Positions 57,363 through 64,000 of a DNA stretch of 64,000 bases are shown here, piece by piece. The notes below the pieces were generated by a model. It ran no database searches. It was not told where the DNA came from and worked only from the letters and a program-made list of their open reading frames with translations. How positions within the stretch are numbered: position 1 is the stretch's first letter; every line of letters starts with the position of its first letter. Source of the stretch: Helicobacter sp. MIT 05-5293 (GTDB lineage Bacteria; Campylobacterota; Campylobacteria; Campylobacterales; Helicobacteraceae); contig NZ_JROZ02000001.1 of assembly GCF_000765665.2 (NCBI RefSeq), positions 1 through 64,000 of the forward strand, given 5' to 3'. Made by a program: the position numbers and the translations under genes.

Positions 57363-57715
57363 GAAATCGATATATTCAAAGCTTTCATCAAAAGCAAATT
57401 GGAGACAAGAAAGTTCCTAATTTTAAAGCTGGGGATACTGTGCGATTGGGTATTAAGATTCAAGAAGGAGACAAGAGTCGTATCCAACACTATGAAGGTG
57501 TGTGTATTGCCATTCATGGCAATGGTGTGGATAAGACATTTACCGTGCGCAAAATGGGTGCAAACAATATCGGTGTAGAAAAAACTTTCCCTCTTTATAG
57601 TGCGAGTCTTGATAGCATTGAGGTTTTGCGTATCGGACGCGTAAGACGCGCAAAGCTTTATTATTTGAGAAATCGAAGAGGTAAAGCCGCAAGAATCAAA
57701 GAGCTTCGCAAGTAA
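57359..57715 (+). CDS. rplS: 50S ribosomal protein L19
   Basis: 118 aa. '[20 protein letters not shown]' and '[20 protein letters not shown]' are typical of L19. The ATG overlaps the trmD stop. Last gene of the run; its stop is 13 bp from the convergent lipoprotein gene. Confidence 0.97.
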   Translation: MRNRYIQSFHQKQIGDKKVPNFKAGDTVRLGIKIQEGDKSRIQHYEGVCIAIHGNGVDKTFTVRKMGANNIGVEKTFPLYSASLDSIEVLRIGRVRRAKLYYLRNRRGKAARIKELRK

Positions 57716-57728
57716 GCTCTGTCTTTTA

Positions 57729-58337
57729 TTACATTTGGCAACATTCTGGGACTTCTGTCGTTGTAGGAAGTCCGCTATCTTTCCAAGCACCAAATCCACC
57801 AATAAGTCGATACAGATTCTCATATCCTAAATGTTTTGCCCAAATTAAGCCTAAATGAGCACTTCCTACAGGCGATAAAATGTCATCACCATTATCGTAA
57901 AAAACAATTTTTGCCTGCTTGTTTTCACCTAAGAGGCTTAAAAAATCTTCTTGGTTTCTTTCTAAGCCATCAGCTGACCAATTCCAATCACTGCCATCTT
58001 CATTAAGAGATGGGCTTTGAGCAAATTCAAAAAATTTAGCATGAGGGATTAATCCTAGATTGTAGATACCACGAGGAAGTGAAGCAATAATCACAAATTC
58101 ATCATTATTTTTATTTAATTCTTGAGGGCTGATAAGCTTGTAACCTGAAAATTTTGAGCGAAGTATTAATGCTTGAGCGTCATCAAGTCTTGATGTAATG
58201 TTGGTGGTAGAATTACCTTTTTCTAAGCTTTCTACTGCTGCAACAAGCGCAAGATATTTGCTTTCTTTGCTTTGCTGTTTTTCGCTACATCCTATACATA
58301 ACCATACTGCAATGCAGCATATCAAAAATTTTTTCAT
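57729..58337 (-). CDS. Rhodanese-like lipoprotein, catalytic Cys replaced
   Basis: 202 aa. Lipobox CIGC (Cys17) after MKKFLICCIAVWL. A rhodanese fold (about 45-195) is shown by 'KLISPQELNKNNDEFVIIAS', 'GLIPHAKFFEFAQSP' and 'HLGYENLYRLIGGFGAWKDS'. The strand that should end in the catalytic Cys reads 'IVFYDNGDD' (Asp), as in inactive N-terminal rhodanese modules, so it is probably a binding rather than a sulfurtransferase protein. The SD AAGGAG sets the start at 58337. 10 bp after valS; same strand. Confidence 0.82.
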   Translation of the reverse strand: MKKFLICCIAVWLCIGCSEKQQSKESKYLALVAAVESLEKGNSTTNITSRLDDAQALILRSKFSGYKLISPQELNKNNDEFVIIASLPRGIYNLGLIPHAKFFEFAQSPSLNEDGSDWNWSADGLERNQEDFLSLLGENKQAKIVFYDNGDDILSPVGSAHLGLIWAKHLGYENLYRLIGGFGAWKDSGLPTTTEVPECCQM

Positions 58338-58347
58338 TACTACTCCT

Positions 58348-61020
58348 TTATGATTCTTTGGGGCTAAGCACTGAAAGCTCAAGTTGAATCTTATCAAATT
58401 TGCTTTGGGCAGATTGAAGGGCGTTTTGATTCTGTTCTAATACTGCTTTGGGCGCATTTTTGACAAAATTTTCATTGTTAAGCATTCCTTGAAGTTTTGC
58501 AATTTCTTTTTGAAGTTTTTGGCTTTGAGCATTTAGTCGTGAGATGATAGCACTCAAGTCAATGCCTTCAAGCTGAATGTAACTCTCTGTGTATTCACCT
58601 ACATCGCACACGCAATTTTGAGGTTTATTTTGTATGATTTGGAGATTCTCAATTTTAGCAAGTTTGCATACGAATTGTTCTAAAAGCTCGCTAGATACAG
58701 AATCATTAAGCTTAACAAAAGCTTTTTGAATAGGTGCATTTCCTAGCTCCAAAGTTGCTTTAAGGCGGCGCAGAGAGACAATCGCATCTTGAATAATGAT
58801 AAAATCTTGTTCGATTTTATGAGATTCTATTGTCTGTGCTTGTGGATAGGGCATAATCATAATAGAATCGCTTTCTTCAATCTCTGTGCCATCAAGCTGA
58901 TGCCATAATGCGTCTGTGATAAAAGGCATATAGGGGTGTAAAAGCTTCATTGATGCTTTAAATATTGCCCCCAGCTCAAAGATAGAATCTTTGCTTGCTT
59001 TGGCTAATTCGATACCCCAATCGCAAAATTCTCCCCATAAGAAGCGATAAAGAATACTTGCCCCGTCATTAAATCGATAATGGTTGATAGCCTGATGCAC
59101 TTCATTAGTAGCTTGATTAAAACGAAGTAACATATATTTTCCTAGTGGCGTTTGGAATGAAATATCCTCAAGATTCTTAAATCCTTTTTGTGGCGTTTGG
59201 TTAAGCTGCTCAAAGTAGAGCATCAAAAACGATGCGGCATTATAGAGTTTGTTGGTGAAGTTTTTGGAGATTTCAAGTTGTTGAGAGGAGAGTTTGACAT
59301 CACGACCTTGCGCACACAGAATCGCAAGAGTAAAGCGCAACGCATCTGCACCATACTGCTTAATCATCTCAAGCGGATCAATCACATTCCCCTTGCTTTT
59401 ACTCATCTTTTGCCCTTTTTCGTCTCGCACTAAAGCATGGAGATAAATATGTTTAAAGGGAAGTTCGTGCAAAAGCGATTCTCCACTTAAAAGCATACGC
59501 GCTACCCAGAAAAATAAAATGTCAAAGCCTGTGATGAGGAGCGTATTGGGGTAAAAATCTTTCACATCATCGGAGCGATAAAATGCAGATGTTTCACCTT
59601 CATTACCCCAACCTAGAGTGCTAAAAGCCCAAAGCCCAGAGCTAAACCAAGTATCAAGCACATCTTCATCTTGTTTTTGTATCTCTTTATGGCATTTTGG
59701 GCAAGAGGGGAAGTCTTTTTCACTTGCGATTTTTTCTCCACATTCACAATACCACACTGGGATTCTGTGTCCCCACCAAAGTTGTCGTGAGATACACCAA
59801 TCTTTGAGTTCTCGCATCCACGCATTATAGTTATTGAGCCATTGAGCGGGATAGAATCTCGTCTCACCCTCATTAACGCGCTTGATTGCATTTTGAGCGA
59901 CTTCTTTTTTGACAAACCATTGTTTGGAGATATAAGGCTCAACGACATTACCGCAACGATAACATTTGCCTACTTGGTTGGTATAGTCTTCAATTTTTTC
60001 GACAAATCCCTCTTTTTGTAATTTTTTTACAATGAGTTCGCGCGCTTCCAAACGCTCATAACCCTTAAATTCTCCTGCATATTCGTTGAGAATCCCTTTT
60101 TCATCAAAAATTGTAATAAAAGGAAGCTGATGTCGTTTGCCAACTTCATAGTCATTCATATCGTGTGCAGGTGTTACTTTCACGCAACCTGTGCCAAATT
60201 CTTTATCCACATGAGAATCTGCGATGATGGGAATCTCGCGATTAAGCAAAGGCAAGATGACACTTTTGCCTATAAGATGTGTGTAGCGAGAATCTTCGGG
60301 GTGTATCATCACGGCAGTGTCGCCAAAATATGTTTCTGGGCGTGTAGTCGCTACAATCACACATTCATTAGAATCTTTGATTGGGTAGCGCAAATGATAG
60401 AGTTTGCCTTGATTTTCTTCGTATTCTACTTCAATGTCTGAAAGTGCGCCATCGTGTGTGCACCAATTGACCATATAATAATCTTGCACGATAAGCCCTT
60501 GATTATACCATTGCACAAATGCTTTTTTGACAGCATTTTGCAAACCTTTGTCCATAGTGAATCGCAGCCTTGACCAAGCAGGAGTAATACCAAGATGACG
60601 CATTTGTTGCAGGATTTGTCCGCCACTTTGTTCTTTCCACGCCCATACTTTTTGTAAAAATTGCTCCCTGCCTAAGTCTTCTTTTTTGATTCCTTGTGCA
60701 AGGAGCTGTTTTTCTACGACATTTTGTGTGGCAATCCCTGCATGATCCAAACCGGGCTGATAAAGTGTTTTGTAACCATTCATACGCTTATATCGAGTGA
60801 TAATGTCTTGCAAACTAAAAGTAAGAGCATGCCCAATGTGTAGCACACCTGTAACATTGGGTGGAGGCATCATGATACAGAATGTTTGATTGTCTCGCCA
60901 AAGGGCTTGATTACCCTCGATTTCAAAATAACCGCGTTTTTCACAGATGTCATAGAATTTTGATTCTATGATATTGTGATTGTAGCTCTTTTTTGTGTTT
61001 TCTTTTGCACACTCATTCAT
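58348..61020 (-). CDS. valS: Valyl-tRNA synthetase
   Basis: 890 aa class I synthetase. HIGH-type motif 'PNVTGVLHIGHALTFS' near 55, KMSKS near 540 ('GQKMSKSKGNVIDP'), a CP1 editing region with zinc-like Cys pairs ('CYRCGNV', 'CECGEK...CPKCHK') and a C-terminal coiled coil (about 830-885). Divergent from fliW. Confidence 0.97.
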   Translation of the reverse strand: MNECAKENTKKSYNHNIIESKFYDICEKRGYFEIEGNQALWRDNQTFCIMMPPPNVTGVLHIGHALTFSLQDIITRYKRMNGYKTLYQPGLDHAGIATQNVVEKQLLAQGIKKEDLGREQFLQKVWAWKEQSGGQILQQMRHLGITPAWSRLRFTMDKGLQNAVKKAFVQWYNQGLIVQDYYMVNWCTHDGALSDIEVEYEENQGKLYHLRYPIKDSNECVIVATTRPETYFGDTAVMIHPEDSRYTHLIGKSVILPLLNREIPIIADSHVDKEFGTGCVKVTPAHDMNDYEVGKRHQLPFITIFDEKGILNEYAGEFKGYERLEARELIVKKLQKEGFVEKIEDYTNQVGKCYRCGNVVEPYISKQWFVKKEVAQNAIKRVNEGETRFYPAQWLNNYNAWMRELKDWCISRQLWWGHRIPVWYCECGEKIASEKDFPSCPKCHKEIQKQDEDVLDTWFSSGLWAFSTLGWGNEGETSAFYRSDDVKDFYPNTLLITGFDILFFWVARMLLSGESLLHELPFKHIYLHALVRDEKGQKMSKSKGNVIDPLEMIKQYGADALRFTLAILCAQGRDVKLSSQQLEISKNFTNKLYNAASFLMLYFEQLNQTPQKGFKNLEDISFQTPLGKYMLLRFNQATNEVHQAINHYRFNDGASILYRFLWGEFCDWGIELAKASKDSIFELGAIFKASMKLLHPYMPFITDALWHQLDGTEIEESDSIMIMPYPQAQTIESHKIEQDFIIIQDAIVSLRRLKATLELGNAPIQKAFVKLNDSVSSELLEQFVCKLAKIENLQIIQNKPQNCVCDVGEYTESYIQLEGIDLSAIISRLNAQSQKLQKEIAKLQGMLNNENFVKNAPKAVLEQNQNALQSAQSKFDKIQLELSVLSPKES

Positions 61021-61061
61021 GAAAATGCCTTTATGGTATTTATTTTGCTTTAGAAATGTAT

Positions 61062-61067
61062 TATAAT
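61062..61067 (+). promoter_or_regulatory. Putative -10 (TATAAT) for fliW
   Basis: AATGTATTATAATATC, 33 nt before the fliW ATG, matches the -10 consensus. Confidence 0.6.
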
Positions 61068-61100
61068 ATCAAAATGCTAAAAATAAAATGGAGGTAAGTA

Positions 61101-61523
61101 ATGACTTACGAATTAAAAATGCCAATTTTGGGTTTTGAAGATGTTACGAAGATCGAACTAGAGAAAATCGATGAAACTTTTAGTAAAATTAAGAGTTTAG
61201 ATGGCAAAAATGGTTTTGAGATTAACCTCGTCAATCCTTTTTCACTTTGTGATTATGCCTTTACTATTCCGACTGCAGATGAAAGATTGCTTGATTTGGA
61301 CGAAAAAAGAGGCGACAAAGTAGAAGTTTATTGTGTAGTAGTTGTGCAAAAACCTATCGAAAATTCAATTGTAAATCTACTAGCACCTTTTGTGTTTAAT
61401 CCTGCCAATGCTTCAGCCTTGCAAGTTACCACACTTCCTGTAGCTGAATATCCACAATTTAGCAAAGTGCAACCCATTAGAGAGTTTTTATCTAAAGAAG
61501 TGCTTGAGACATTGAAAGCATAA
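61101..61523 (+). CDS. fliW: Flagellar assembly factor FliW
   Basis: 140 aa. 'ILGFEDVTKIELEKIDETFS' near 9 and 'FSLCDYAFTIP', then 'LLAPFVFNPANASALQV'. FliW binds flagellin and the regulator CsrA to balance flagellin production. SD TGGAGG. 20 bp before the helicase gene. Confidence 0.9.
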   Translation: MTYELKMPILGFEDVTKIELEKIDETFSKIKSLDGKNGFEINLVNPFSLCDYAFTIPTADERLLDLDEKRGDKVEVYCVVVVQKPIENSIVNLLAPFVFNPANASALQVTTLPVAEYPQFSKVQPIREFLSKEVLETLKA

Positions 61524-61543
61524 TTTTTATTTACTGCTAAGTT

Positions 61544-63571
61544 ATGCCGCTCTCCAATCTCAACCAAGAACAAGCGAATGCGGCAAGTGCCCCAAGTGGG
61601 CATAATCTCATCATAGCTTCTGCTGGGACGGGCAAGACTTCTACGATTGTCGGACGTATCGCCCACCTTCTTCGTAATGGCTTTGTGCCAAGTGATATTT
61701 TATTATTGACTTTTACTAATAAAGCAAGCAATGAAATGATTGCGCGTGTGGGGAAAATCTTTGGTGAATCTTTGGCAAAAAATATTGAGGCGGGGACTTT
61801 TCACGCTGTGGCATATCGATATTTGCAAAAGCATTCCACCATTCATCTTAAGCAACCCAAAGAATTACATATACTTTTTAAAAGTCTGTATGAAAAACGC
61901 ATCTTTAATCTTAGTGGTTCTAATGCACCTTATTCTGCACAATATCTTTATGATTTGTATTCTTTATTTGTTAATTCCGCTGCGCATTGTTCTTTTGGCA
62001 CATGGATTACAGAAAAATACCCACAACAAGAATCTCATAGTGCAATTTATGAAGATGTGATAGAAGAATTTAAAGCTCTTAAAGCATTGCATCATTATGC
62101 TGATTACAATGATTTGTTACTGCTTTATCGCCAATCCATTGAAAAGCTTGAAAAGCCTTTGTTTAAAGAGGTTTTGTGTGATGAATATCAAGATACAAAT
62201 CCCTTGCAAGATTCTATCCTTGATGCCTTGCATGCGCCCAGTCTTTTTTGTGTGGGAGATTACGATCAAAGTATTTATGCCTTTAATGGTGCAGATATTC
62301 GCATCATCAGTAATTTTACGAACAAATATGCAGATTCTCGAGTTTTTACATTGAGCAAAAATTATCGCTCAAGCGCGCATATTCTGAATCTCGCTAATAA
62401 AATTATTGAAAAAAATGAACGCATTTATCCTAAGAATCTTGAGGTAATTAAGCAGGGAGATTTTTCTCCTCCTAAATTGATTCAATACGATGAGCTGTTT
62501 TTGCAATATCAAGGCATTGCAAGGCATATCGCATCAAGTCAATTACCTTATGAAGAAGTCGCAATCATTTTTCGCAATAATTCAAGTGCCGATGGGATTG
62601 AGGCAAGTTTAAGAGAATTGAAGATCCCCTCAAAGCGCAAGGGAAGTATGAGTTTTTTTGATGCAAAAGAAGTGCGCTTGATGCTTGATATTTGCTCTCT
62701 TGTTTATAATCCGCGCGATATGATGGCTTATATCCATACTTTGAGTTATGGTAAGGGTATAGGCAATTCTATTGCAAAGGAGATTTATGAAGCATTATTT
62801 CGTTTAGGAGATGGGGATTGCAAAAAAGGAATGTTTGCTCCTAATCCAGATATTACCGCTTATGAGAAAAAGGCAAAAAACACACAATTAGGTTTGTTTG
62901 ATGATTTTTTTATTTTAGAATCTCAAGCGCGTTTTGATACCTTTGTGTCTGATATTTTTGCTTCTCACCCAATACTTGCTCACCCTAAGATTCATAAAGA
63001 TGGGGCAGTTTTCTTGAATGATTTTTTTGAAATGATTTATCATGTGCCTTCTGTGCGTTCTCCAAAGAATCTTATCACACATATAATGCAAAGTAGTTTT
63101 TTTAAAAATATTTGCTTTACTCTTGCTACACAAAGAGCAAGGCGCAAAGATGGCGAAGTAGATAGCCAATTGTTTGAAAATGCACAGGAAAGCATCAAGC
63201 GTAAAGCCTCATTATTATATGATTTATCGAGAAATTACGATGATTTAGGAAAATTTCTCAATGCGATGATTTTGGGCTCAAACGAGGCAAGCGAAGGAAG
63301 TGGAGTCAATCTATTGAGTGTGCATGCAAGTAAGGGCTTGGAGTTTAAAAGTGTTTATATCGTGGATTTGATGGACGGACGATTTCCTAATCGCAAACTT
63401 ATCACTAAAAGCGGAAGTTTAGAAGAAGAGAGAAGATTGTTTTATGTCGCTATTACAAGGGCAAAAGAGAATCTGATTCTGTCTTTTGCAAGTAGAGATA
63501 TGGTTAAAAATGTGAATTATTCGCCTTCGATTTTTCTCTATGAAAGTGGGCTTTTAAACGAAGGCGAATAA
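61544..63571 (+). CDS. UvrD/Rep-family DNA helicase
   Basis: 675 aa superfamily 1A helicase. Motif I 'IASAGTGKTSTIVGRIA' near 22, II 'CDEYQDTNP' near 217, III 'VGDYDQSIYAFNGA' near 236, and late motifs 'SVHASKGLEFKSVYIVDLMD' and 'EEERRLFYVAITRA'. Similar in size to Rep/UvrD/PcrA; which subfamily is unclear. No strong SD. Confidence 0.93.
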   Translation: MPLSNLNQEQANAASAPSGHNLIIASAGTGKTSTIVGRIAHLLRNGFVPSDILLLTFTNKASNEMIARVGKIFGESLAKNIEAGTFHAVAYRYLQKHSTIHLKQPKELHILFKSLYEKRIFNLSGSNAPYSAQYLYDLYSLFVNSAAHCSFGTWITEKYPQQESHSAIYEDVIEEFKALKALHHYADYNDLLLLYRQSIEKLEKPLFKEVLCDEYQDTNPLQDSILDALHAPSLFCVGDYDQSIYAFNGADIRIISNFTNKYADSRVFTLSKNYRSSAHILNLANKIIEKNERIYPKNLEVIKQGDFSPPKLIQYDELFLQYQGIARHIASSQLPYEEVAIIFRNNSSADGIEASLRELKIPSKRKGSMSFFDAKEVRLMLDICSLVYNPRDMMAYIHTLSYGKGIGNSIAKEIYEALFRLGDGDCKKGMFAPNPDITAYEKKAKNTQLGLFDDFFILESQARFDTFVSDIFASHPILAHPKIHKDGAVFLNDFFEMIYHVPSVRSPKNLITHIMQSSFFKNICFTLATQRARRKDGEVDSQLFENAQESIKRKASLLYDLSRNYDDLGKFLNAMILGSNEASEGSGVNLLSVHASKGLEFKSVYIVDLMDGRFPNRKLITKSGSLEEERRLFYVAITRAKENLILSFASRDMVKNVNYSPSIFLYESGLLNEGE

Positions 63572-63585
63572 AAAATATAGGGCAA

Positions 63586-64000
63586 TCAAGGCTCGCATTG
63601 ATTGATAAGATTCTGATGGTCTTTAAGCTCTTGTTCTTTTGTGATTTCATCACTTGGAATCTGTGCAAAGATTTCTCTTGCAAGCTTGCAATCCTTGATT
63701 TTATAATATCCCCATGCCAAAGAATCTAAATAAGCGGGATTTTTGGGCGAAATTTCTAAGGCTTTTTTGACATACTTTACACCTTCTTTTGGGTTGATTT
63801 CGTAATCAATCATCAAATAACCTAAAAAATTGAAAAAAAATCCTAATTCTATACTATAAGGATTCTGTATAGAATCTGTGGGATTGTTTTTGAGTGCATC
63901 TTGCGTGGGAATCTGAATCAAAGTGATTGCTTTTTGTAATTCGTGAGTGATATTTTTGACTAATTTTTTATCTTGTTTGTTGGGCAAAGATTCAAAGGCG
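63586..64000 (-). CDS. TPR protein (partial, 5' end outside the window)
   Basis: At least 138 C-terminal residues in an open frame that continues beyond 64000. 'VKYVKKALEISPKNPAYLDS' followed by 'WGYYKIKDCKLAREIFAQI' is a TPR unit. Convergent with the helicase gene (14 bp apart). The full-length protein is probably larger; N-terminus and function unknown. Confidence 0.75.
   Translation of the reverse strand, partial: AFESLPNKQDKKLVKNITHELQKAITLIQIPTQDALKNNPTDSIQNPYSIELGFFFNFLGYLMIDYEINPKEGVKYVKKALEISPKNPAYLDSLAWGYYKIKDCKLAREIFAQIPSDEITKEQELKDHQNLINQCEP

Overview
The window reads as chromosome of an enterohepatic-type Helicobacter (Campylobacterota). The evidence is a Helicobacter-like 16S gene, AT-rich DNA, epsilonproteobacterial gene orders (hemN-glpC; purA-fliJ-like-motE; aroQ-pepQ; ffh-rpsP-khpA-rimM-trmD-rplS) and long G/C homopolymers of the kind this genus uses for phase variation. 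The species cannot be fixed from sequence reading alone. I saw no insertion sequence, prophage or CRISPR array.

Layout. 1-6.1 kb: a complete rRNA operon, 16S - tRNA-Ile(GAT) - tRNA-Ala(TGC) - 23S - 5S. 6.5-10.7 kb (minus): a six-gene run ending in a NavAb-like voltage-gated sodium channel, preceded by secreted FlgT/LPP20-like proteins, a two-TM protein and a small unknown. 10.9-13.8 kb: an AhpD-like gene (+), then a minus-strand trio (MORN-type secreted protein, Nmad2-like protein, lipoprotein). Both minus-strand runs start just downstream of near-identical 85-bp cassettes in which an 11-G tract abuts a CATAAT -10-like hexamer, so both look phase-variably transcribed. 14-17.5 kb: a chemoreceptor, then flgP behind a GG-N10-GC sigma-54 site and a second lipoprotein. 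17.6-22.7 kb: argF, a conserved unknown, hemN, a glpC-like gene and a metallophosphoesterase. 22.8-25 kb: two tandem, mosaic GT4 glycosyltransferases, each with an in-frame 11-C tract. 25-29.2 kb: an HDOD protein, dcuA and aspA (aspartate to fumarate, C4-dicarboxylate exchange).

29.5-42 kb is a methionine-centred block: metY-metA at one end and metE-metF at the other. Upstream of both is the same ACATATTGTGTTT motif, paired 60 bp apart in each case. Between them is a TonB-dependent uptake locus: a receptor with 10 G in its signal-peptide codons, a protein of unknown function, a binding lipoprotein, a SAM methyltransferase, a FecCD permease, an ABC ATPase and a TonB-like protein. MetA carries Glu at the position reported to select acetyl-CoA, which fits the O-acetylhomoserine-using MetY next door.

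42-64 kb is mostly housekeeping: mnmA, hisZ, purA, fliJ-like, motE-like, a cytochrome/molybdoenzyme S-/N-oxide reductase pair behind a perfect FNR-type box, aroQ, pepQ, a DUF115/Maf protein, a Fur/PerR regulator, the ffh-rplS operon, a rhodanese-like lipoprotein, valS, fliW, a UvrD-type helicase and a truncated TPR gene at the edge.

Across the window the heptamer AGATTCT/AGAATCT is strikingly frequent. I counted 18 copies by eye in 30841-36840, against about 1.2 expected from base composition. It also occurs as inverted pairs forming intergenic hairpins, a pattern reminiscent of DNA-uptake sequences.
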